DNA of 5,718 nt from assembly GCA_947630515.1 (NCBI GenBank), contig CANRHY010000064.1, positions 1-5,718 on the forward strand, in the 5' to 3' direction. Position numbers and translations under genes: made by a program. This DNA is from an uncultured Bacilli bacterium. Lineage in GTDB: Bacteria; Bacillota_I; Bacilli_A; RF39; UBA660. Under the pieces are notes generated by a model. It saw nothing but the letters and a program-made list of their open reading frames with translations. It had not been told where the DNA came from and ran no database searches. Within the stretch, counting starts at the first letter, position 1; every line of letters starts with the position of its first letter. Shown piece by piece: positions 1 through 5,707 of this stretch.

Positions 1-30
1 AAAATTTAAAATTGGTGGCAAAATTGTACT

Positions 31-88
31 CCAAAATTAAAAATTCGTCGATTTTTACTAATTTTCGTATGCGAATTCTTAATTTTGG
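31..88. repeat. imperfect inverted repeat in the leader of the DUF3800 gene
   Basis: The arm at 31-47 (CCAAAATTAAAAATTCG) is the reverse complement of the arm at 72-88 (CGAATTCTTAATTTTGG) except for one position, giving 16 of 17 matches around a 24-base loop. The flanking DNA is AT-rich, so some pairing is expected by chance, but the CG and GG ends of both arms match too. It could be a transcription terminator of something to the left, a leader hairpin, an operator, or a mobile-element end; no run of T directly follows, which weakens the terminator reading. I see no convincing sigma-A promoter between 1 and 153. Confidence 0.55.
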
Positions 89-137
89 GTATGTTTGCTT
101 TTCTTCTCTTTTTGTGATAGTGTAGAAGGCATCGCAG

Positions 138-145
138 AAAGGAGG
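138..145 (+). promoter_or_regulatory. ribosome binding site of the DUF3800 gene
   Basis: AAAGGAGG is a near-perfect anti-Shine-Dalgarno complement with an eight-base spacer to ATG 154. It fixes the start of the first fragment and shows that the gene kept a strong translation signal despite its internal frameshift. Confidence 0.85.
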
Positions 146-153
146 ATTTTCAA

Positions 154-824
154 ATGAAACAGCTTTTAATTAGTTACGTAGACGAAACAGGCGATAGTGG
201 TTTTACTAAAAAGAATAGTTCAAGATTATATGGAGTATCTTTTGTCTTTTGTGAATCAAATAGAGATTTTATAAAAGAAATAAATCATTTAAAAGAAAAA
301 CTTAGAGTTTATAATTTTAATTATATGATTCATACTAACGAATTAGTTAGAGGAAAAAATGAATACAGTAAATTTGATATTCCTTATAGAAAAAAGATAT
401 TTTATATTTTTTAGAATTTGTAAGAAAAATACGTATAAGATTTAAAACTATAGTTATTGATAAGAAAAATTTAAATAATTATTACAATCTTGAATTGAAA
501 ATCGAAACTGAGCTTAAAGATATGTTAGAAAAAAATCTAGACTATTTTAGTAAATTTGATAGTATAGTTGTATATTATGATAATGGTCAAAAAATAGTTC
601 AAGAAGCATTATCTAATGTATTCGATGGATATAATTACAAATTTGTATCAAAATTTAATAAGCAAGAAGAAGTGTTATTTCAAGTGGCAGATTTTTTGAC
701 TTATATTGATAAATGTTATTATGAATATAAGCATAAAATAAAAGCAACAAATACTCAGTTAAAATTTTTGCCAATAAACAAACTAAGAAATATGTTAAAA
801 GTATTATTATCCAAAAGATTGTAA
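154..824 (+). pseudogene. DUF3800-family protein gene, broken by a -1 frameshift
   Basis: Two open frames (154-414 and, from the same ancestral frame, about 411-824) together make one 223-residue protein of normal length for DUF3800, a family with a predicted RNase H-like fold found often near phage and defence genes and of unproven function. The first part has the N-terminal acidic motif YVDETGDSG (D10, E11) and IHTNEL (H60). The second has VVYYDNGQ (D143) and the family's QVADFLTY (D180), numbered in the repaired frame. The frame is lost in six T at 407-412, where TAG at 412-414 ends the first part; one extra T restores ...FYIFLEFVRK. The start is ATG 154 with AAAGGAGG at 138-145, eight bases upstream. 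A TTG at 495 opens the second frame but has no ribosome site and lies mid-domain. An assembly or sequencing error in the homopolymer, a real decay mutation, or slippage on TTT before TAG could each explain the break. Confidence 0.8.
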
Positions 825-825
825 A

Positions 826-860
826 TTGAAAAAGCCAACCTAAATGGTTGACTTTTTCAA
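826..860 (-). terminator. intrinsic terminator of the minus-strand noncoding RNA, probably bidirectional
   Basis: A 15-bp stem is formed by 826-840 and 846-860 around a five-base loop. The stem has A-rich and T-rich sides, so a T run follows the GC part of the hairpin in either direction. Fourteen pairs are Watson-Crick on both strands. The remaining pair (835 with 851) is C-A if transcribed rightward but G-U if transcribed leftward, so the hairpin is fully paired only in the minus-strand transcript. It begins one base after the DUF3800 stop codon and probably serves both convergent genes. Confidence 0.85.
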
Positions 861-1000
861 GTGGGGCTTTCCCCACTCCCAGTTAAATCTGGTCAGACCT
901 CGACCTCTAGTTGTACGTCTACAGTGTTCGGCTCCCAAGCCCGACAAATACCTGCTCTCGCCTTGGTATCTGCTGCGGTATAAGGTGAACTTATATCACT
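826..1000 (-). ncRNA. independent structured noncoding RNA of about 175 nt, class unconfirmed (raiA motif is the first candidate)
   Basis: The transcript would start near 1000, seven or eight bases after the -10 box, and end in the terminator at 826-860. No reading frame of note lies inside, and the region is close to half G+C in a genome near 28%, as expected of a structured RNA. Helices read on the minus strand: TATAAG/CTTATA (995-990 with 984-979); ATACC/GGTAT (969-965 with 952-948) closing a 12-base purine-rich loop; TCGG-CT/AG-CCGA with one bulged G (944-938 with 933-928); CCAG/CTGG (892-889 with 882-879); GTGGGG/CCCCAC with an AAAG loop (876-871 with 866-861). CCAAG (966-962) can pair with CTTGG (939-935) as a pseudoknot. 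GAGGTC occurs twice in tandem (907-896). Hallmarks of SRP RNA, tmRNA, RNase P and tRNA are absent. The size, host phylum and sporulation context would fit the raiA motif, but I cannot match its consensus from memory. Confidence 0.82.
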
Positions 1001-1007
1001 GGTATTA

Positions 1008-1036
1008 ATTATACCACTGTAAATATTATATGTAAA
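1008..1036 (-). promoter_or_regulatory. sigma-A promoter with extended -10 for the noncoding RNA
   Basis: On the minus strand TTTACA (1036-1031) is followed by exactly 17 bases and then TATAAT (1013-1008), preceded by TGG, which makes an extended -10. Five of six -35 bases and all -10 bases match the vegetative consensus, so strong constitutive transcription is likely. The -10 overlaps an inverted repeat, GGTAT/ATACC (1015-1011 and 1005-1001), that could be an operator or chance. The -35 lies 12 bases past the sigK stop codon, so the RNA can be made independently of sigK. Confidence 0.85.
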
Positions 1037-1048
1037 GGAAAACTTTAA

Positions 1049-1738
1049 CTACTCCTGATTTTTAAGAAATTCTCTCATTAATTTTACTAAAGCTCTTTTT
1101 TCTATTCTTGAAACGTAACTTCTACTTATTTTTAATTCTTTAGCTATCTCTCTTTGTGTTTCTTCTTTTTTATCTAAAAGACCATATCTTCTTATAATTA
1201 TTTCTTTTTCTCTTTTAGAAAGTATACCTATATATTTTTTTAATTTTGTAATATTATCTTTTAAATCTATTATTTCACTTGAATCTACATATTCATCTTT
1301 TATTATATCTGCTAGTGTTATCTCATTTCCATCTTTATCATATCCAATCGAGTCATTTAAACTTACATTATTTTGTACTTTTTTATTTTGTCTTATATAC
1401 ATAAGTATTTCATTTTCTATACATTTCGCGGCATAAGTAATTAATTTTACAGGCTTATCAGGGTTATATGTATCTATTCCTTTTATAAGTCCAATAGTCC
1501 CAATACTAATTAAATCATCTTGATTTTCTTTAAAAGACTCAAATCTTTTTACAATATGCGCAACTAATCTTAAGTTATGTTCAATTAACATACTTCTTGC
1601 TTCTTTATCTCCATTATTAGATAAAAATATATATCTTTCTTCTTCTTCAGGTGTAAGTGGAGGAGGAAATACATTAATACTATAACTTGTAGTAAAAAAA
1701 GCAAATTTTCTAAAAAATTCTAATATTTTTCTTATCAT
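1049..1738 (-). CDS. sigK: RNA polymerase sporulation sigma factor SigK (pro-sigma-K)
   Basis: This is the late mother-cell sigma factor, which directs core RNA polymerase to coat and mother-cell lysis genes. The 229 residues match Bacillus SigK throughout: LIEHNLRLVAHIVKRF (51-66, region 2.1); DDLISIGTIGLIKGI followed by a 2.4 segment with TYAAKCIENEILMYIR (74-116); the linker NVSLNDSIGYDKDGNEI (124-140); and region 4 with the helix-turn-helix TQREIAKELKISRSYVSRIE (194-213). The first 18 or so residues are basic and hydrophobic, ahead of a VFPPPL motif that aligns with Bacillus AFPQPL. They resemble the pro-sequence that tethers pro-sigma-K to membrane until SpoIVFB cuts it, though four residues shorter. 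The gene is continuous, with no skin-type interruption. The ATG at 1738 lacks a clear Shine-Dalgarno site, and no sigma-A or sigma-E promoter is evident in the 92-bp divergent gap. The noncoding RNA follows on the same strand. Confidence 0.93.
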   Translation of the reverse strand: MIRKILEFFRKFAFFTTSYSINVFPPPLTPEEEERYIFLSNNGDKEARSMLIEHNLRLVAHIVKRFESFKENQDDLISIGTIGLIKGIDTYNPDKPVKLITYAAKCIENEILMYIRQNKKVQNNVSLNDSIGYDKDGNEITLADIIKDEYVDSSEIIDLKDNITKLKKYIGILSKREKEIIIRRYGLLDKKEETQREIAKELKISRSYVSRIEKRALVKLMREFLKNQE

Positions 1739-1778
1739 ACTATATTTTATTAAATAAATAAAAAATAATTAATAAAAG

Positions 1779-1826
1779 TTGAAAATTCTAAAAATAATAG
1801 TATAATATATCTTGTTTTTGAAGGGG
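1779..1826 (+). promoter_or_regulatory. sigma-A promoter and ribosome site of the 334-residue gene
   Basis: TTGAAA (1779-1784), a 16-base spacer and TATAAT (1801-1806) give a good vegetative promoter, with transcription expected to start near 1813. AAGGGG at 1821-1826 lies four bases before ATG 1831, so the untranslated leader is only about 18 bases. The same 92-bp gap must hold the sigK promoter on the other strand, which I cannot identify. Confidence 0.7.
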
Positions 1827-1830
1827 TTAT

Positions 1831-2835
1831 ATGTTTAAAGATATAGTTTATTTAAAATTTGATTACAAAATAAAAGATGAGATAATATTAGAAGCATTAT
1901 CTAGTTTTCTTAGTAGTATAGAAAGAAGATTCATGTTTACTTTTTCTAAAAACAGTAAAGTAAAAATTGGTAAATCTGAATTTATATTACTTGATAATAT
2001 AAAAGAACAAGTAGACTCGATTTGTAAAAAGAATTTATTTTCTACTATTTTTCCTTTTAGTAAAAAAGATATTTTACTTTCTCTTGATATTTTAAGCACA
2101 GAAGAATTAGAAAACATTCTACTTGAATACACAATAAAAGATGAAAAAGAATTAAAAAAAGGTGTTACAAATGAAGTTAAAAAATTAAATATAAGCTCTT
2201 TAAAAAAGATTAAAGACTATTTATTTAAGTTACCTGACTCAAGTTTTAAGAGAGTTTGTGAGTTATTAAAGACAGAAGATAAAACTCTTTTACTAGATTA
2301 TTTAAATAATGACGTAATAACTAGAAATAATAGATATGTAATTATATTTATTAAAAAAACTATAGATAAAATAAATAATGGACAAAAAATTGTTAATATA
2401 AAAGACATATGTAATGAAGACATTGATACTATAAAAAAGAAAATTGAAGTTCTAAAACCTAATGTAAAAGAAAAATTTTATATGTACTTTAAAATTGACT
2501 TAAGTGGTTATGTTTTACTAAAAGAAGAAGAAATAAAAGAGTTAAAAGCTTCTATATCAGGAACTACTAAAAATCTTAAACCATTTTTTGATAATTTTAT
2601 AGAATATAAGAATGAAGAAATGAGTGAAGAAGAATTTAAAGAAAAAGTAATAGAAGAAATTACAGATACTTATATGCCTCTTTTACAAAGAAGATATGGC
2701 ATTAGTTTAGAAAGTTTACTTGTAGGTAACACTACTAAAGAAGAAAACAGATATATTACTAGAGTAGCTATTCCTGTTATTAAAAGAAGAGTACTAAATA
2801 GACTACTAAAATATAATGTTAAAGTTTTAAAATAG
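1831..2835 (+). CDS. conserved-looking hypothetical cytoplasmic protein, 334 residues
   Basis: I do not recognise this protein. It is lysine- and glutamate-rich, almost certainly mostly alpha-helical, with no signal peptide and no hydrophobic stretch long enough to span a membrane. Several segments repeat a theme of a basic helix, a short proline or serine turn, and a second helix: LKKIKDYLFKLPDSSFKRVC (124-143), IKKKIEVLKPNVKEKFYMYF (201-220) followed by KIDLSG, and YMPLLQRRYGISLESLL (281-297). These loosely recall sigma-factor region 4 blocks of the form LKKYIGILSKREKEIIIRRY seen in the divergent sigK, but no clear helix-turn-helix is present, so this may be only helical resemblance. The C-terminus is strongly basic (VIKRRVLNRLLKYNVKVLK, 316-334), compatible with nucleic-acid binding. 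It has its own promoter. Codon use matches the neighbours, so there is no sign of recent transfer. It is real on grounds of length, start site and coding bias. Confidence 0.9.
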   Translation: MFKDIVYLKFDYKIKDEIILEALSSFLSSIERRFMFTFSKNSKVKIGKSEFILLDNIKEQVDSICKKNLFSTIFPFSKKDILLSLDILSTEELENILLEYTIKDEKELKKGVTNEVKKLNISSLKKIKDYLFKLPDSSFKRVCELLKTEDKTLLLDYLNNDVITRNNRYVIIFIKKTIDKINNGQKIVNIKDICNEDIDTIKKKIEVLKPNVKEKFYMYFKIDLSGYVLLKEEEIKELKASISGTTKNLKPFFDNFIEYKNEEMSEEEFKEKVIEEITDTYMPLLQRRYGISLESLLVGNTTKEENRYITRVAIPVIKRRVLNRLLKYNVKVLK

Positions 2836-2856
2836 TAAAGACGCTAGATAGTTTGG

Positions 2857-2885
2857 TTTACTAATTGGCTTTATTATGCTACAAT
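2857..2885 (+). promoter_or_regulatory. sigma-A promoter with extended -10 for the obg operon
   Basis: TTTACT (2857-2862), 17 bases, then TACAAT (2880-2885) preceded by TGC, an extended -10. Transcription is expected to begin around 2892, about ten bases before the obg start codon. This is an independent start for the ribosome-assembly operon; read-through from the 334-residue gene remains possible because I see no convincing intrinsic terminator between 2836 and 2856. Confidence 0.72.
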
Positions 2886-2901
2886 TATATTGGTGGAAGT
2901 T

Positions 2902-4179
2902 ATGTTTATAGATGAAGTATATATAAAAGTTATAGGTGGAAAAGGTGGAGATGGCTCGACTTCTTTTAGACACGAAAAATATGTAGAAAAAGGTGGACCT
3001 GATGGAGGCAATGGTGGAAAAGGCGGAAGTGTCATATTTAAGGCAGACGCAGGACTTTCAACACTTATAGATTTAAAGTATAACAAAAAAATAGAAGCTG
3101 AAAAAGGAAAAAATGGAAGTGGAGCATTGAGAACTGGAAGAGATGGAGAAGATGTAATAGTAAAAGTTCCAGTTGGTACTACTGTAATTGATAGTGAAAC
3201 AAATTACATTATCCATGATTTTGTAAAAGACAAAGAAGAAGCCGTAATAGCAAGTGGTGGAAAAGGTGGAAGAGGAAACGCATCTTTTAAATCAAATAAA
3301 TTTAAAGCACCTACTACAAGTGAATATGGTTCCCTAGGAGAAGAAAGATTAGTTAAATGTGAACTTAAATTACTTGCCGATATTGGACTTGTTGGACTTC
3401 CTAGTGTAGGAAAAAGTAGTTTAATTAGTGTTATAAGCAATGTAAAACCAAAAATTGCAGATTATCACTTTACAACTCTAACCCCCAATTTGGGAGTTGT
3501 TAAACTACATAATTCCTCATATGTAGTCGCGGACCTTCCAGGTATCATAAAAGGCGCTAGTAGTGGTATTGGACTAGGTGACAAATTTTTAAAACATGCT
3601 CTTAGAACTAAAGCTATCGCGTATGTAATAGATATGAGCGGTTTAGAAAATGACCCAATAGACGCTTTTAATACTATAAGAAAAGAAGTTAAAAACTACA
3701 GCGAAAAATTATATAATAAGCCTTATGTAGTAGTTGCAAACAAGATGGATATTACCTCTTCTATAGAAAATTTAGAGAAGTTTAGAAAAGAATTTAAAAG
3801 CACAGAAGTAATACCAGTAAGTGCTACTTCTTTAATGGGAATAGAAGAGTTAAAACTTAAATTTAAAGATTTAATTAATGAAGTAAAAGAAGAAAATTTA
3901 TATAATGAAGAAGATTTTGAAGATTATGTACTATATGAATTTAAGAGTGAATTACCATTTAGTATAAAAAAAGAAAATGATCATGAGTTTACACTAAGTG
4001 GAAACGCTTTAGAAACATTACTTAAGAAAACTAAATTTAATAGTGATGAAGCAAGCCTTAGATTTGCCCGTAAACTAAAAGGTATGGGAGTAGATGACGA
4101 ACTTAAAAAAATGGGAGCAAAAGATGGAGATACTATTAAAATACTTAATCACGAATTTTCGTACAGTAGTGAAGAGTAG
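2902..4179 (+). CDS. obg: Obg/CgtA GTPase, ribosome assembly and stress-response GTPase
   Basis: Obg is a conserved GTPase that binds the 50S subunit and monitors its assembly and (p)ppGpp state; in Bacillus it is also needed for sporulation initiation and the general stress response. The 425 residues have the usual three parts. The glycine-rich Obg fold (about 1-158) carries IGGKGGDG, GGPDGGNGGKGG and GGKGGRGN. The G domain has GLPSVGKSS (G1, 165-173), YHFTTL (G2, 188-193), DLPG (G3, 211-214), NKMD (G4, 280-283) and SAT (G5, 307-309). The C-terminal OCT domain (about 345-423) includes RFARKLKGMGVDDELKKMGA. All catalytic motifs are intact. The start is ATG 2902, giving the family-typical MFIDEVYIKV. 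An in-frame TTG at 2890 would add four residues, but it lies at or upstream of the expected transcription start. The ribosome site is the imperfect GGTGGAAG at 2892-2899. It is first gene of the obg-yqeG-yqeH operon. Confidence 0.97.
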   Translation: MFIDEVYIKVIGGKGGDGSTSFRHEKYVEKGGPDGGNGGKGGSVIFKADAGLSTLIDLKYNKKIEAEKGKNGSGALRTGRDGEDVIVKVPVGTTVIDSETNYIIHDFVKDKEEAVIASGGKGGRGNASFKSNKFKAPTTSEYGSLGEERLVKCELKLLADIGLVGLPSVGKSSLISVISNVKPKIADYHFTTLTPNLGVVKLHNSSYVVADLPGIIKGASSGIGLGDKFLKHALRTKAIAYVIDMSGLENDPIDAFNTIRKEVKNYSEKLYNKPYVVVANKMDITSSIENLEKFRKEFKSTEVIPVSATSLMGIEELKLKFKDLINEVKEENLYNEEDFEDYVLYEFKSELPFSIKKENDHEFTLSGNALETLLKKTKFNSDEASLRFARKLKGMGVDDELKKMGAKDGDTIKILNHEFSYSSEE

Positions 4180-4191
4180 AAAGGAGCAGTT

Positions 4192-4716
4192 ATGTTAGAA
4201 AAGTTTGTACCAGACATGTATGTTCAAAGCATATATAGAATTGACTATGAAAAACTAAAAAATATGGGTATTAAATTAGTAATATTTGATTTAGATAATA
4301 CTATATCTTCAGTTTTAGATAATGAGCCTAGTAAAGAAGCTATTTTACTTATGGAACACATAAAAGAATTAGGATTAAGACCTATACTTATGTCTAATAG
4401 TAGAAAATCTCGTGTTGAACCATTTAAAAATAAACTTCTAATAGATAGCCTAGCTATGTCTAAAAAACCAACTAAATATGGATATAATAAAATACTATCA
4501 GTATATAGAAGAACATGTGAAGAAGTTGCCTGTATTGGAGACCAATTAGTTACAGATATATATGGAGCTAATAAAATGGGTATGACGAGTATATTAGTTA
4601 ACCCAATTAGTAAAAAAGACAAAACAATAACATTATTTAACAGATTTTTAGAAGGTATTATCATAAAAAAACTAACAAAAAGGGATATGTTCAAAAGAGG
4701 AGAGTATTATGACTAG
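4192..4716 (+). CDS. yqeG: YqeG-family HAD superfamily phosphatase-like protein
   Basis: This 174-residue protein matches the YqeG family (HAD subfamily IIIA), whose substrate is not established although its gene nearly always accompanies yqeH in Firmicutes. HAD motif I is FDLDNTI (32-38), with the nucleophile and acid aspartates at 33 and 35. Motif II is the MSNS segment (67-70). The motif III lysine lies in SKKPTKYG (90-97), and motif IV is IGDQLVTDIYGANKMG (115-130), with acidic D117 and D122. All catalytic positions are present, so an active phosphatase is plausible. The N-terminus (LEKFVPDMYVQSIYRI) resembles that of Bacillus YqeG. ATG 4192 follows the obg stop by 12 bases and is preceded by AAAGGAG at 4180-4186, a good ribosome site. 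The end overlaps yqeH by eight bases. Co-transcription with two ribosome-assembly GTPases suggests a link to ribosome biogenesis, which is inference. Confidence 0.93.
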   Translation: MLEKFVPDMYVQSIYRIDYEKLKNMGIKLVIFDLDNTISSVLDNEPSKEAILLMEHIKELGLRPILMSNSRKSRVEPFKNKLLIDSLAMSKKPTKYGYNKILSVYRRTCEEVACIGDQLVTDIYGANKMGMTSILVNPISKKDKTITLFNRFLEGIIIKKLTKRDMFKRGEYYD

Positions 4717-5707
4717 AAAATGTACGGGATGCGGTAGTATTTTACAAACTACAGAAAAAGGTATGGAAGGCTATGTTAATGAAAAAGTGTATAATGAAGC
4801 TAAATATTGTGAAAGGTGTTTTAAAGTAATTCATTATGGAGAAGCAAGTATTATAGATAAAGAAGTAGATAAAGATGCTATTATAAAGAAAGTTAATAGA
4901 ACTCACCACCCAGTTATATATATAGCAAGCCTCTTAACTTTTAATTCTAAATGTTTAGACGTAATAAAAAATATCAAAACAAAAGTATATTTAGTACTAA
5001 CTAAAAGAGACTTACTACCAAAAAGTGTTAAAGATAAAAAAATAATAGATTATGCTAAAAATATAACAGGGATAAATGATATATTTGTAGTAAGTGGTAA
5101 ATCTGGAAAAAACGTAGATAAACTTATAAAAACACTTACTAAAGATGAAGTAAAAAAAGCATATTTTCTAGGTCTTTCTAACAGTGGCAAATCAACTTTA
5201 ATAAATAGAATACTACTTGAGTTTGGTATAAAAGGGGGTATTACTACAAGTGTTGTTCCAAACACTACAACAGAACTTATTAATATAAATGTTGGTAGTG
5301 ATTTAACACTAATAGATACACCAGGACTAATGAACTCTTCTAGTATAGTAAATTACATAGACGTAAATATTTATAAAAAATATATACCTAAAAAAGAAAT
5401 TAAACCAAAAATATATAACTTAAAAAAAGGTTTCATGTTAATAATAGACGATATTATAAGAATTGAAAATAATAACTCTGAAATGTTACATTTTGTATTT
5501 TATTTAAATAATGACTTAAAATATAAAAAATTAAGAGTAGAAAGAAGTGAAGAATTAAAAATACTAAATAAGGTTAATCTTACTTTAGAAAAAGATAAAG
5601 ATATCATATTATCAGGTCTTGGCTTTATTAAAGTTTTAAGTGATGGTGAAATAACTATGTATTTGCCAAGTGAAAAGATAATTAGTAAAAGAGATAAATT
5701 AATTTAA
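4709..5707 (+). CDS. yqeH: YqeH, circularly permuted GTPase for 30S ribosome assembly
   Basis: YqeH (RbgH-like) is required for 30S subunit maturation in Bacillus. The order of motifs shows the circular permutation: a CXXC zinc finger (C5, C8, C34, C37), then TKRD (G4, 98-101), SGK (G5, 129-131), GLSNSGKST (G1, 155-163), TTT (G2, 186-188) and DTPG (G3, 203-206), then a C-terminal domain with LSGLGFIKV. At 332 residues it is about 35 shorter than the 366-residue Bacillus protein, mostly in the C-terminal half. Two differences stand out. G4 has Thr instead of Asn, a change tolerated in other GTPases. The segment before it reads YIASLLTFNSK where Bacillus has a VDIFDFNGS motif, so two aspartates are missing. 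ATG 4709 overlaps the yqeG stop by eight bases and has AAGAGGAG at 4695-4702. The overlap implies translational coupling. Confidence 0.95.
   Translation: MTRKCTGCGSILQTTEKGMEGYVNEKVYNEAKYCERCFKVIHYGEASIIDKEVDKDAIIKKVNRTHHPVIYIASLLTFNSKCLDVIKNIKTKVYLVLTKRDLLPKSVKDKKIIDYAKNITGINDIFVVSGKSGKNVDKLIKTLTKDEVKKAYFLGLSNSGKSTLINRILLEFGIKGGITTSVVPNTTTELININVGSDLTLIDTPGLMNSSSIVNYIDVNIYKKYIPKKEIKPKIYNLKKGFMLIIDDIIRIENNNSEMLHFVFYLNNDLKYKKLRVERSEELKILNKVNLTLEKDKDIILSGLGFIKVLSDGEITMYLPSEKIISKRDKLI

Noticed and set aside
3..125. Open frame on the plus strand running in from the left edge and ending at TAG 123-125
   Set aside because: Forty codons without a stop, but the translation is a low-complexity mix that coincides with the inverted repeat, and it has no recognisable domain.
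495..824. Separate 109-residue gene starting at TTG 495
   Set aside because: There is no ribosome site before it. The frame continues unbroken upstream to the T6 run, and the protein is the C-terminal half of the DUF3800 domain.
655..876. Minus-strand frame of 73 residues through the terminator
   Set aside because: It is antisense to the DUF3800 coding region and would run across the RNA terminator; the composition is that of a shadow frame.
826..1000. SRP RNA, tmRNA, RNase P RNA, tRNA or T-box leader
   Set aside because: The SRP tetraloop region with GGAAGCAGC, the tmRNA tRNA-like ends, the RNase P GAGGAAAGUCC segment, a cloverleaf and the T-box GGUGGNACC box are all missing. 6S RNA has no strict sequence test, but the many short hairpins do not form its long rod with a central bubble.
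2833..2863. Inverted repeat TAGTAAA/TTTACTA after the 334-residue gene as a terminator
   Set aside because: Only seven AT-rich pairs around a 17-base loop with no T run; its right arm is the -35 box of the obg promoter, so chance overlap is more likely.
2874..3440. Two proline-rich minus-strand frames opposite obg (2874-3086 and 3204-3440)
   Set aside because: Their proline runs are the reverse complement of the glycine-rich repeats of the Obg domain; neither has a start signal.
4245..4694. Minus-strand frame of 149 residues opposite yqeG
   Set aside because: It lies entirely antisense to a well-matched YqeG gene, with no ribosome site or known domain.
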